Assembly: GCA_964638635.1 (NCBI GenBank)
Contig: CAZXAQ010000076.1
Span: 1-19,639 of the forward strand
DNA: 19,639 nucleotides
Origin: SZUA-430 sp964638635
GTDB taxonomy: Bacteria; Pseudomonadota; Alphaproteobacteria; Micropepsales; Micropepsaceae
Direction: 5' to 3'
Position 1 is the first letter of the stretch. Each line of letters begins with the position of its first letter. Shown piece after piece: positions 6,991-14,324 of the stretch. The notes beneath the pieces are model-generated. The model was not told the DNA's origin and did not search any database. It saw nothing but the letters and a program-made list of their open reading frames with translations. Made by a program: the position numbers and the translations under genes.

Positions 6991-7836
6991 CTACATCGCC
7001 TTGCGGATTTTCGGCAGGTCGTCGTAGACCGGCACGCGCTTTTCCTGCTTGGCCCTGAAGCTCTCGGCCATGTCGACGTTGGCGGAGAACATGCCGGCCT
7101 GCCAGGTTGCGATGTAGTCGAGGCCGTCGGCGATCGAGTGGTCGCGGGCGTAGTTGATCATCACCTTCGAACCGTAGACAGCGAGCGGCGACTTGGTCGC
7201 GATTTCGCCCGCGAGGTTCAGCACGTGGTCGAGCATCTGTTCTTGGCTGTCGAAGAGTTCGTTCACGAAGCCGAGGTCATAGGCCTTCTGTGCGGAGAGG
7301 CGGCGGCCCGAATACGCGAGTTCGCGCACCAGGCCTTGCGGCAGAAGGTGGCAGAGGCGCGGGAACGTGCCGACGTCGGCGGTCATCGCGAGGTTGATCT
7401 CTTGGATGACGAAGAACGCGTCCTTCGTGGCGTAGCGCATGTCGGCGCAGGTGCTTAAGTCCACCGCGCCGCCGATGCAGCCGCCTTGCACCGCCAACAA
7501 CACGGGCATGCGCGCTTCGTCGAGGCAGGAGAACGAGCGTTGCAGCCGCGCCGCTTCGCCGCGCAGGCCAAGACGCGCGCGGGCGGGTTCGCTTGCCGTG
7601 CCGCCGACGCCCTGCCCGTCGGTGAACACCGAGAGGTCCATGCCGGCCGAGAAGTGTTTGCCGGTGGACGAGATGACGATCGCGCGGGCCGAGGCTTCGT
7701 CGTTGATCTTGTTCACGATATCGGGGAGTTCGTTCCAGAACGCGCGGTTCATCGTGTTGAACGCGTCGGGGCGCTTCAGCTGGATGTGCGCGACCTTGTC
7801 CTTGGTCTCGACGTTGAAGCAGGTGTAGGTGGTCAT
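6991..7836 (-). CDS. Crotonase-family enzyme, dienoyl-CoA isomerase-like
   Basis: A 281-aa enoyl-CoA hydratase/isomerase superfamily protein. The first oxyanion-hole segment is HFSAGMDL (61-68) and the second is GGCIGGAVDL (118-127). Three acidic residues, Asp126, Glu146 (in FFVIQEINL) and Asp154 (in TADVGTFPRL), have the same spacing (20 and 8 residues) as the catalytic Asp176/Glu196/Asp204 of mammalian delta(3,5)-delta(2,4)-dienoyl-CoA isomerase. This favours dienoyl-CoA isomerisation during oxidation of unsaturated fatty acids over simple hydration. The conserved C-terminal SFRAKQEKR is present. The ATG at 7836 has AAGGA about 8 nt upstream and is preferred over the longer frame. It is the first gene of the minus-strand acyl-CoA run. 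Confidence 0.9.
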   Translation of the reverse strand: MTTYTCFNVETKDKVAHIQLKRPDAFNTMNRAFWNELPDIVNKINDEASARAIVISSTGKHFSAGMDLSVFTDGQGVGGTASEPARARLGLRGEAARLQRSFSCLDEARMPVLLAVQGGCIGGAVDLSTCADMRYATKDAFFVIQEINLAMTADVGTFPRLCHLLPQGLVRELAYSGRRLSAQKAYDLGFVNELFDSQEQMLDHVLNLAGEIATKSPLAVYGSKVMINYARDHSIADGLDYIATWQAGMFSANVDMAESFRAKQEKRVPVYDDLPKIRKAM

Positions 7837-7874
7837 GAGCGTGTCCTTGATGCGAATTGAATGACGATGGGGCG

Positions 7875-7903
7875 TTCTTAGCACGCGGGTCGCCGCGCCC
7901 CAA
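7875..7903 (-). promoter_or_regulatory. Possible promoter of the crotonase-thioesterase run
   Basis: On the minus strand TTGGGG (7903-7898) is followed after 17 nt by TAAGAA (7880-7875), about 40 nt before the ATG of the crotonase gene. Both hexamers match the sigma-70 consensus only partly, so this is a weak call supported mainly by position. Confidence 0.25.
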
Positions 7904-7923
7904 TTGCCGCAGATTTCAGCGGC

Positions 7924-7952
7924 TGGACAGCGGTTGGGCTATTCCTTATAAC
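7924..7952 (+). promoter_or_regulatory. Sigma-70-type promoter of tRNA-Phe
   Basis: TGGACA (7924-7929) and TATAAC (7947-7952) are separated by exactly 17 nt and each differs from consensus at one position. A GC-rich discriminator follows (CCCCGGG), as is common at stable-RNA promoters. Transcription would start near 7959, about 36 nt before the mature tRNA. Confidence 0.7.
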
Positions 7953-7994
7953 CCCGGGCCTTCGCGTCGGGCCGGTTCGGTCCGGCGATGGTCA

Positions 7995-8068
<74 letters not shown>

Positions 8069-8070
<2 letters not shown>

Positions 8071-8100
8071 CGCTTCGCTGCGAGAGCTGAGCGAAGCGTG
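8069..8100. terminator. Strong hairpin at the 3' end of tRNA-Phe
   Basis: A perfect 11-bp inverted repeat, CACGCTTCGCT (8069-8079) and AGCGAAGCGTG (8090-8100), encloses a 10-nt loop. Its first bases are the CA of the tRNA's CCA end. No T-run follows, so it may act as a transcription stop without a U-tract, a 3'-processing signal, or a two-way barrier between tRNA-Phe and the convergent DUF2332 gene. Confidence 0.5.
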
Positions 8101-8104
8101 CCCT

Positions 8105-8149
8105 GCGTAGCCCACTTGGGCGAAGCACGGGCGGTGTCCGCAGCTACGC
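8105..8149. repeat. Second inverted repeat in the tRNA-DUF2332 gap
   Basis: GCGTAGC (8105-8111) pairs with GCTACGC (8143-8149). The interval contains a further short palindrome GCCCACTTGGGC (8110-8121), which overlaps the left arm by two bases, and another copy of the GCGAAGC word found in the preceding hairpin (8091-8097 and 8121-8126 region). With that hairpin it fills nearly the whole non-coding gap with foldable sequence, like an interspersed palindromic repeat element. Copy number elsewhere is unknown. Confidence 0.35.
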
Positions 8150-8163
8150 GTGGCGCGGCCTCC

Positions 8164-9228
8164 TCAAATCAACCACTCGATCCACGCGCCGTGCGGATGC
8201 GCGTTTGCGATCTTCTGCGTTTGCCCGCCGGGCCATAGGGTGAGGCGGACTTCGGGGAGTTGGTCGGCGGCGTATTGTTCGAGGGTGAGCCAGGCGAGCG
8301 GGGCCGACTTGGTTGCGCGGTCGCCGGTCGCCCTCAGCAATGCTTCGATCTTGTCGCGGGTTTCTTTGGCGATGTATTGCCAGACGATCGTGTGGGCGAC
8401 GACCGTCGTAGCGCCGGGAACTTGGGCCGCCAGTTGGCGCTCCAACCAATCGCCGGCGTCGGCTTTTTCAAGCGGGGGCTTTTCGCGCTGTGCGAGTGCG
8501 ATTGCCGATTCGATGCGGGCGAGGCGGGCCGTCTGTTCGGGCCAGACGTAGGCGATTAAGCGGTCGGCGGCGCCGGGTGCGCTCAGATCGAAGGGATCGC
8601 GGTCGCAGCCGCGCTTGGCGACGACCTTCGGCAGGCGTTCGACGTTGCACCAGGGGCCGCGCCATTCGGCTTCGATCGTGACGGGTGCGTTCGGGTCGCC
8701 GACGAAGCGATCGCCGTAGCGATAGGCATAGCGGTCCCAGAGGAGATTGAGGCCTGCGCTGGCGCCGATTTCGAGAATGGACAGCGGCAGGCTGGTGCGG
8801 CGTGCGATCTCCGCGTAGCCCGGCATCAACACGGCGGAGCGGCCGGTTTCGTTCGTTTGCGGCGGGCGCGAGAGGATGTCTTGAACGAAGGCGCGGTGGG
8901 TCGCCACCGCGTTCTCGATGACGCGGCCGGCGACGCTTGCGTCCCAGGTCTTGTCGCCGTGGCCCGGGTAGTACGCCGCTAGGTCCGGCGCGCGGCCGGT
9001 GCGTACCATCAGGTGCAGCGCGCCCGTCGCCCGCAACAGCAGCGCTTCGGCGAGCGGGTTGCCGGGCCAAGGGACCATCAACTGGGCGAGCGTTCCACCG
9101 GTGGAGAGGTTTTCGCGGATCGCTTGCAGCACTTGTGCGGTGAACGGCGCGCCGTTCGTTTGGCACCACGCGATCTGAAAGTCGGCGGCGCGGAGGATCT
9201 CGTCGCGTGTGGCTGGGGCTTTGTCCAT
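8164..9228 (-). CDS. DUF2332 family protein with methyltransferase-like motif
   Basis: A 354-aa protein matching the DUF2332 pattern: N-terminal FQIAWCQTNGAPFTAQVL, central LMPGYAEIARRTSLPLSILEIGASAGLNLLWD, and a C-terminal HPHGAWIEWL. The block LEIGASAGLNL (152-162) resembles the glycine-rich SAM-binding loop of class I methyltransferases, and VVAHTIVWQYI later in the chain resembles a Rossmann strand. No substrate is known for the family, so methyltransferase activity is inference. The ATG at 9228 is chosen. A TTG at 9282 would add 18 residues but lacks a ribosome-binding site. It lies 57 nt after the EamA gene on the same strand and converges on tRNA-Phe. Confidence 0.8.
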   Translation of the reverse strand: MDKAPATRDEILRAADFQIAWCQTNGAPFTAQVLQAIRENLSTGGTLAQLMVPWPGNPLAEALLLRATGALHLMVRTGRAPDLAAYYPGHGDKTWDASVAGRVIENAVATHRAFVQDILSRPPQTNETGRSAVLMPGYAEIARRTSLPLSILEIGASAGLNLLWDRYAYRYGDRFVGDPNAPVTIEAEWRGPWCNVERLPKVVAKRGCDRDPFDLSAPGAADRLIAYVWPEQTARLARIESAIALAQREKPPLEKADAGDWLERQLAAQVPGATTVVAHTIVWQYIAKETRDKIEALLRATGDRATKSAPLAWLTLEQYAADQLPEVRLTLWPGGQTQKIANAHPHGAWIEWLI

Positions 9229-9285
9229 GGCTTCGCGATACGCTTGGGAGCGCGCGCGATCAAGATTGATCCGATCAATCAATGC

Positions 9286-10152
9286 TCACGTCGCCGTTTC
9301 GACCGGCTGGCGGCCGCGGATGGCAAGAATGCCGACGCCGACGAAGGCGGTGGCGGCGCCCAAAACGATGCGCGTCGTCATCGGCTCGCCCAGAACCCAG
9401 ATGCCGAACACGACGCCCAGGATCGGCGACAAGAGCGAAAGCGGGGCGATGAGCGAGACCTCGTAGCGCTGCAGCAAATAGTAGTAGCCGTTGTGGCCGA
9501 TCAGGCTTGCGCCGAAGGCGGTGAACAGGAGCGCTCCCCAGGCGAGCCAGCTTGCGTCGGCGATTGCGTTCAATTGGCCGGTTTCGAAGAGGAGGCTTGC
9601 GAGCAGCAGCGACGGCGCGGTGACGGCCGCTGTCCATGATTGCAGCTGGAAGACGCCGACGTTCGTTAGACGGCGCATGTAGATCGCGGCGACGGCGCCG
9701 GAGAGGGCGGCGGCTGCGCCGAACAACACACCCGTCAGCGAGTCGAAGACGTGCGGGTCGAAGCTCACGATCATCACGCCCACAAACGTCATCGCGATAC
9801 CGGCCCAGCGGCGCCACTTCACGACCTCGCCCAGCATGACGACGGATAGCATCGTCGCGAACGGCACGTTCAACTGCACGATGACCGCCATGACGGAGGC
9901 CGCGGTCAACGCGACGCCGATGAACATCAGTCCGAAGTGCAAGGCGCCGTTGAAGAGCGCGATGACGAAGATGTCCCGCATGCGGCCGGGTGCGAGCTTG
10001 AGAAACGGAACGAGGACCGCGAACACGATCGCGAAGCGCAATCCGGAAAACAGCAATGGCGGCAGCTCGCCGACGCCCACTTTGGCGGCGACGAAGTTGA
10101 AGCCCCAGATCGTGCAGATCAGGAGCAGGAACAAGAAGTGTTGCGGCGCCAT
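9286..10152 (-). CDS. EamA/DMT-family transporter
   Basis: A 288-aa inner-membrane protein with about ten hydrophobic helices in two repeated five-helix halves, as in the drug/metabolite transporter superfamily. The family signature IWGFNFVAAKVGV is at the N-terminus, and the second-half repeat contains AYLLL-like YYYLLQRYEVSLIAPLSLLSPILGVVFG followed by GEPMT. Members export amino acids, metabolites or drugs; the substrate cannot be told from the sequence. The start is the ATG at 10152, directly before the conserved first helix. The long open frame continuing upstream to 10761 is an artefact antisense to the monooxygenase. No clear Shine-Dalgarno sequence is visible. The gene is divergent from the flavin monooxygenase across a 153-nt gap, so exporting a product of that pathway is possible but unproven. 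Confidence 0.9.
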   Translation of the reverse strand: MAPQHFLFLLLICTIWGFNFVAAKVGVGELPPLLFSGLRFAIVFAVLVPFLKLAPGRMRDIFVIALFNGALHFGLMFIGVALTAASVMAVIVQLNVPFATMLSVVMLGEVVKWRRWAGIAMTFVGVMIVSFDPHVFDSLTGVLFGAAAALSGAVAAIYMRRLTNVGVFQLQSWTAAVTAPSLLLASLLFETGQLNAIADASWLAWGALLFTAFGASLIGHNGYYYLLQRYEVSLIAPLSLLSPILGVVFGIWVLGEPMTTRIVLGAATAFVGVGILAIRGRQPVETAT

Positions 10153-10305
10153 GGCGCGGGCGACTCGATGTTCGAAATAGCGGTCGCGACACAAGAGCCG
10201 AACTGGGCGGCCCGCGCCAGGGGCGGCCCACGCATTGCAGGTATGCGCCGCTGGACAGGCCGCGCGCTTTGGGCAACGCTGCTCCAAACAAGGAGATCCG
10301 CAGCG

Positions 10306-11538
10306 ATGCATTGGGACTTGATCGTGGCCGGCGGCGGAATCGGTGGGTCGGCGCTCGCGACGGTGATGGCGCGCAAGGGCAAGTCGGTTCTGATGCTGGA
10401 ACAGTCCACCGTCTTTCAGGATCGGGTGCGCGGCGAGTGGATGGCGCCGTGGGGCGTGGTCGAGGCCAAACGCTTGGGGCTTTACGAGCGCTTGGTGCAA
10501 GCGGGTGGACACCATCTGACGCGGCACATCACGTATGACGAGGGCGTGCCGCCGGAGATGGCCGAAACGCACATGCTCCCGCTCAGTATTTTTGCCGAGG
10601 GGGTTCCAGGACCGCTTTGCATCGGGCACCCGCATCATTGCCAGACGCTGTTCGACGAGGCGAAGCGGGCTGGCGTTCACACGGTTCGCCCGGCGCAGGT
10701 GACGCGCGTGACATTGGGCGCGAACCCCAGCGTGACTTACCTTGCCGATGGCGTTGAGCATGTGGCGGCGGGCGACCTCATCGTCGGAGCGGAGGGACGC
10801 GTCTCGGGCGTTCGCGCCGCCTCAGGCATGACGCTGCATCAGGACACGCCGCATCATTGGTTTGCGGGGCTGCTCGTGGAGGGCGCCGCGGGCTGGGACG
10901 ACGATCTGCAAGCGATCGGGACGGAGGCGAATTTCGGCTTCCTCGCGTTTCCGCAGGGCCACGGCCGGGTTCGCGTCTATGGCGGTTACGCGCTGGAGGA
11001 GAAAAATCGCTTTGTGGGACCGGAGGGACCGCGGCGGTTTCTCGACGCGTTTGCGATGCAATCCAGTCCGAAGAATCGGCACTTGGTCGAGGGCACGCCC
11101 GCGGGCCCGCTGTTCAGCTTTATCAACAGCGACACCTGGACGGATGAGCCTTACGCGGACGGCATGGTGCTGGTGGGTGATGCGGCCGGGTGGAACGATC
11201 CGATCATTGGGCTTGGGCTTTCGATCACTTATCGCGACGTTCGGATCGTCAGCGACATTTTGGCGGCGACGCCGCAAGGCACGAAGCCAGACTTCCGTCC
11301 GTATACGCAGGAGCGTACCGAACGCATGCGCCGGTTGCGGTTTGCGGCGCAACTCACGTCGGCGCTCGATATGGAGTTCGGCGAGGCGGCTGCAGCGCGC
11401 CGGCGGAGCTATCACGAGCGGCGGATGGCGGATCCGAGCCTTGGGATGCACGGCATTGCCGTGATGGCGGGGCCGGAAAACGCACCGGCGGAGATTTTCA
11501 CAGAGGCGCATCGCGTGCGCGTTCTGCACGGCCGATGA
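10306..11538 (+). CDS. FAD-dependent class A monooxygenase, substrate unknown
   Basis: A 410-aa flavoprotein of the p-hydroxybenzoate hydroxylase superfamily. The Rossmann FAD site is VAGGGIGGS (GxGxxG at 9-14), with Glu32 at the end of strand 2. The middle motif reads GAEGRVSGVR (161-170), where most relatives have GADG. The C-terminal FAD ribityl motif is VLVGDAAGWNDPIIGLGLS (GD at 291-292). Such enzymes insert one oxygen atom using NAD(P)H and O2, or reduce halogenated or polyketide-like rings. A residual FAD-dependent halogenase or geranylgeranyl-reductase-like role cannot be excluded. The ATG at 10306 has AGGAGA 9 nt upstream. The gene is divergent from the EamA transporter and followed after 41 nt by a small orphan gene. 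Confidence 0.87.
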   Translation: MHWDLIVAGGGIGGSALATVMARKGKSVLMLEQSTVFQDRVRGEWMAPWGVVEAKRLGLYERLVQAGGHHLTRHITYDEGVPPEMAETHMLPLSIFAEGVPGPLCIGHPHHCQTLFDEAKRAGVHTVRPAQVTRVTLGANPSVTYLADGVEHVAAGDLIVGAEGRVSGVRAASGMTLHQDTPHHWFAGLLVEGAAGWDDDLQAIGTEANFGFLAFPQGHGRVRVYGGYALEEKNRFVGPEGPRRFLDAFAMQSSPKNRHLVEGTPAGPLFSFINSDTWTDEPYADGMVLVGDAAGWNDPIIGLGLSITYRDVRIVSDILAATPQGTKPDFRPYTQERTERMRRLRFAAQLTSALDMEFGEAAAARRRSYHERRMADPSLGMHGIAVMAGPENAPAEIFTEAHRVRVLHGR

Positions 11539-11579
11539 AGGCGTGCTAGACAGGATGAATCAGTGGAGGATTCGTGACG

Positions 11580-11837
11580 ATGGCCAAAGCTCCGACGATG
11601 CGTGTACGGCTCACCGACGAAACGTCGCTTGACCTGCCCGAGAACGAGTTCGTCCAAATCGTAACGGCAGGACCCAGCGAGACGCAGGAAGAGGGCTTCG
11701 TGCGGTTGAACCCGAAGGAGCGCAAGAAGGCGCTCTATGGCAAACTTTCGCGGGTGCGCGCGGCTGCACTCGCGACAGGGCAGCATATCGTGACCTATCG
11801 CGGGATTTTGCAGATCGATACGGCGCGGCGGCTCTAG
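11580..11837 (+). CDS. Small uncharacterised protein, 85 aa
   Basis: A short soluble protein with no recognised domain. It begins with a likely beta-strand pair (MRVRLTDETSLDLPENEFVQ) and continues with a charged, helix-prone Lys/Arg-rich middle (NPKERKKALYGKLSRVRAAAL) and a final strand (HIVTYRGILQID). The ATG at 11580 is favoured because GGAGGA lies 9 nt upstream; the GTG at 11574 would be only 3 nt from it. Spacing suggests co-transcription with the flavin monooxygenase. Its TAG stop overlaps the TAG stop of the convergent gene in one CTAG. Confidence 0.7.
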   Translation: MAKAPTMRVRLTDETSLDLPENEFVQIVTAGPSETQEEGFVRLNPKERKKALYGKLSRVRAAALATGQHIVTYRGILQIDTARRL

Positions 11838-13015
11838 GCCGTCACGTCGTGGCTATATAGCCAATCGTTTCTTGTATGAACGAAAGACGGCATCGCATGC
11901 GCTGCTAGCCACATCGGGCCGTAGGTTGTGAGCTGCGCACCGAGGCCGCGCTTGTGGTAGAGGCCCATTTGGCTGCGCGCGCCGCGTTGGACTTTTGACG
12001 TGCGGGGTTTGCGGGCCGCTTCGTAGGCTTTGAGGGCGGCCGGGATGTCGGTTGCCGCTTTGAGTTGGCGTGAGAGAACCCACGCGTCTTCGATGCTCAT
12101 CACCGCGCCTTGCGCGAGGAACGGGAGCATCGGGTGGCAGGCGTCGCCTAAGAGCGTCACGCGGCCGCGGCACCATTCTTCCAGCGGGTCGCGGTCGAAC
12201 AGGGCCCATCGGTAGCAATCTGTCGCTTGCACGATCAGCTTGGTGATGGGTTTGGCCCAGCCTTGGAAGTCGGCTGCAAGCTGACGCTGCTCGCCGCGTT
12301 CGGTCCAGCTTTCGTATTGCCAATCGCTGCGTTCCACCACGCCCACGAAGTTGATCAGTTCGCCGCGGCGCAGGTAGTAGGTCACCGCGTGGCGGCCTGG
12401 ACCCACCCACACGCAAGCAGTCGGCGGGATCAGTTTTTCCGGCAGTTTCGGCGCGGGGACGACAACGCGCCAGGCGACGTTGCCGGTGAAGCGCGCGGGC
12501 ATGTCGCCCAGCATTTGTGCGCGGACGCGGGAGTGGATGCCGTCGGCGCCGATCAGCACGTCGCCCTGCGTGCGCGTGTTGTCGGTGAAGGCGAGCGTCA
12601 CGCCGTCGGCGAGTTGGGCGTAGCCTTGGATCTCTTTGTTCAGATGCACGGCGTTCGGCGCGCGTGTGCGTAACGCGTCGACCAGCACGCGCATGAGATC
12701 GACGCGGTGGATGTGATAGTAAGGCGCGCCGTAGCGGCGGACGGCTTCCTCGCGCATCGGGATCGAGAAAATGCGCGCGCCCAAGCGGCCGGTGCGCATC
12801 TCCAAGGCTTTGGGGCGAAACGCGATCGCGTCGATCGCATCGCGCAGGCCCAAGCGGTCCAGCACCTTCACGCCGTTCGGGCTGATTTGGATGCCGGCGC
12901 CGACTTCGCTGAAGACGCTTGCGCGCTCGTAGAGTTCGACGTCGATGCCGGCGTCGAGCAGGCAGAGCGCGGCCGTGACGCCGCCGATGCCGCCGCCTGC
13001 GATCAGTGCCTTCAT
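11834..13015 (-). CDS. FAD-dependent monooxygenase, salicylate/3-hydroxybenzoate hydroxylase-like
   Basis: A 393-aa class A aromatic hydroxylase. FAD motifs: IAGGGIGG (GxGxxG at 7-12), Glu30 after the second strand, the conserved EVGAGIQISPNGVKVLDRLG block, GADGIHSRVR (DG at 158-159), and LLGDACHPMLPFLAQGAVMSIEDA (GD at 290-291). This set is typical of salicylate 1-monooxygenase and 3-hydroxybenzoate 6-monooxygenase relatives, which add a hydroxyl to an aromatic ring using NAD(P)H and O2. Substrate is not predictable. The ATG overlaps the stop of the upstream VOC gene by 4 nt (ATGA), showing tight coupling, so the two probably act on the same ring-containing compound. The 3' end is convergent with the 85-aa gene. 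Confidence 0.9.
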   Translation of the reverse strand: MKALIAGGGIGGVTAALCLLDAGIDVELYERASVFSEVGAGIQISPNGVKVLDRLGLRDAIDAIAFRPKALEMRTGRLGARIFSIPMREEAVRRYGAPYYHIHRVDLMRVLVDALRTRAPNAVHLNKEIQGYAQLADGVTLAFTDNTRTQGDVLIGADGIHSRVRAQMLGDMPARFTGNVAWRVVVPAPKLPEKLIPPTACVWVGPGRHAVTYYLRRGELINFVGVVERSDWQYESWTERGEQRQLAADFQGWAKPITKLIVQATDCYRWALFDRDPLEEWCRGRVTLLGDACHPMLPFLAQGAVMSIEDAWVLSRQLKAATDIPAALKAYEAARKPRTSKVQRGARSQMGLYHKRGLGAQLTTYGPMWLAAHAMPSFVHTRNDWLYSHDVTA

Positions 13016-13704
13016 TCGGCGGCCACGCGGACCGGCGGTTCGGGGACGCTGAAGCGCTTTGTGAGTTCTTCGTCCGGCATCGCGAGCATCATCTTGTAGA
13101 CGTCGGGCGGATAGACTTGATGCGGCTTCGACGGATCCATCGGCGGCTGCTTCAGCTTGCCGCCTTCGCCTTTGTAAGCCGCGGGTTTCTTGAAGCGCTC
13201 AAGTTCCTCGTTGTTGATGCCGGCGAGCGCCTGTACTTCGGGATCAATCCAAGCGCGGGCGTCGATTGCCTTCGCCGAGGTTGCGACTTCGAGCGCGAGG
13301 CCTTCGGGCCCCGCGAAATAGATCGAGTGGCACATGCCGTGATCGAGCGGGCCGATGACGTTGACGCCACGCGAACGGATGCGGTCGCGCATGTTGAGCA
13401 GATCGTCCAACGAATCCACGTTGAAAGCGACGTGCTGCATCGTGCCCGGCGCGGACGGCAGGCCCGCGTTGCCGGCGTGGCTGACGCCGAGTTGGGCTTT
13501 CGTATCGCGTATCTTTTCGTTGAAGACGAAGGCGACCGACGCCGTGTCGTTCAGGCGCATGAAGCCGTGCCACGTGTTCGGCACGCCGTGCATCCAGTAG
13601 AGTGCCACGAGTTCCATGCCGAGCACATCGGAAAAGAACTCGATCTGGGCCTTCATGTTGCCGGTCGAGATCGCGAGATGATGCAGTCCGTTGGCGCGGG
13701 TCAT
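13012..13704 (-). CDS. VOC-superfamily protein, type I extradiol dioxygenase-like
   Basis: A 230-aa vicinal-oxygen-chelate protein with two beta-alpha-beta-beta-beta modules. Metal ligands are visible as His9 (GLHHLAIS), His91 (MQHVAFNV) and Glu139 (GLALEVAT), a complete 2-His-1-Glu triad. The segment DHGMCHSIYFAGPEG (121-135) matches the extradiol-dioxygenase stretch carrying an active-site His and Tyr. A Pro/Lys-rich tail of about 60 residues (155-230) extends past the core. The ATG at 13704 is used because GGAG lies 8 nt upstream; an in-frame GTG at 13713 overlaps that site. Coupled to the aromatic hydroxylase, it may cleave the hydroxylated ring. A glyoxalase-like or other VOC activity is the alternative. 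Confidence 0.85.
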   Translation of the reverse strand: MTRANGLHHLAISTGNMKAQIEFFSDVLGMELVALYWMHGVPNTWHGFMRLNDTASVAFVFNEKIRDTKAQLGVSHAGNAGLPSAPGTMQHVAFNVDSLDDLLNMRDRIRSRGVNVIGPLDHGMCHSIYFAGPEGLALEVATSAKAIDARAWIDPEVQALAGINNEELERFKKPAAYKGEGGKLKQPPMDPSKPHQVYPPDVYKMMLAMPDEELTKRFSVPEPPVRVAAE

Positions 13705-13728
13705 GGCGAACACTCCGTGTCGGTTTGT

Positions 13729-13739
13729 CTATGCCATAG
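13729..13739. promoter_or_regulatory. Small palindrome upstream of the VOC gene
   Basis: CTATG-C-CATAG is a perfect 5+1+5 inverted repeat located 25 nt upstream of the VOC start, in the only gap of any size (90 nt) in the TetR-headed run. It could be an operator or part of an internal promoter. Its short length makes chance occurrence quite possible. Confidence 0.2.
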
Positions 13740-13794
13740 CACCACTCTAGGCGCTTCGTCACCGCCTTCTCGATGTGGCTTCCGCGTCTTCCGC

Positions 13795-14316
13795 TTACTT
13801 GGGCGGCTCAATTGTGTCTACGCGCGTGAAGGTGATCAACCCCGTGTCCTTCCAGGTTTTACCGTCCCAGTAACGCGTGCGTTTTAGATATTGCGTGTCG
13901 CTTAGACGTTCGATGTCGACCTGGAATCTTTGAACCTTGCCGTCCTTGCCGCGATAGATGTCTTCGGACACGCGGGCGAGGTTTCCGTCCACCTCGAACG
14001 CGCCATCGCTCATGCCGCCGTCGCTGTTCCAGTAGCGGTACTTCACCGTCTTCGTTGCGCCGTCGAGGTAATAGACCGCTTCGCCGCTGTAGTCCGGGCC
14101 TTCGCTCTTGACGACGTGACGGTCGCGGATGAATTCGCGGCCCAGCATCCATTCGTAGCAGTGCGTGTCGGTCGCCTTGCCGCCGGGGAACGTGCCCGTC
14201 CAGCAATGGCCGACCAGGTATTCGAACGGCTTGAAGTAGTCCGGCGTGGTGTCGGCGTTCGCCGACGCAATGGCGAGGACGGCAGCGAGCGCGGCGGCGC
14301 GTTTGATGGTGTTCAT
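13795..14316 (-). CDS. Secreted protein with lipocalin-like beta-barrel character, function unknown
   Basis: A 173-aa protein with a Sec signal peptide (MNTIKRAAALAAVLAIASANA, cleaved near residue 21), so probably periplasmic. The mature part is beta-rich and begins with FKPFEYLVGHCWTGTFPGG, which resembles the start of DUF1579-like or other lipocalin-fold proteins (LxxLVGxWxG), followed by alternating strands such as AVYYLDGATKTVKYRYWNSDG. Family assignment is tentative and no catalytic motif is visible. The ATG at 14316 has a GAGG-type ribosome-binding site and lies 8 nt after the DUF1761 gene. A longer open frame upstream overlaps that gene and is rejected. Confidence 0.75.
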   Translation of the reverse strand: MNTIKRAAALAAVLAIASANADTTPDYFKPFEYLVGHCWTGTFPGGKATDTHCYEWMLGREFIRDRHVVKSEGPDYSGEAVYYLDGATKTVKYRYWNSDGGMSDGAFEVDGNLARVSEDIYRGKDGKVQRFQVDIERLSDTQYLKRTRYWDGKTWKDTGLITFTRVDTIEPPK

Positions 14317-14324
14317 TGGAGGCC

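Noticed and set aside
9937..10305. N-terminal extension of the flavin monooxygenase
   Set aside because: The extension is antisense to the transporter and charge-rich. The ATG at 10306 has a good ribosome-binding site and the FAD motif follows at once.
10153..10305. Shared divergent promoter for the EamA transporter and flavin monooxygenase
   Set aside because: A TGGACA occurs at 10252-10257, but no acceptable -10 follows at the right distance, and no convincing pair is seen on the minus strand. No clear operator is visible.
9286..10761. A 491-residue minus-strand frame suggesting a fused N-terminal domain on the EamA transporter
   Set aside because: The extra 200 residues are antisense to the flavin monooxygenase and low in complexity. 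The transporter family begins at the ATG at 10152.
13006..13887. A 293-residue plus-strand frame
   Set aside because: It is antisense to the VOC gene, which has a ribosome-binding site and complete metal ligands.
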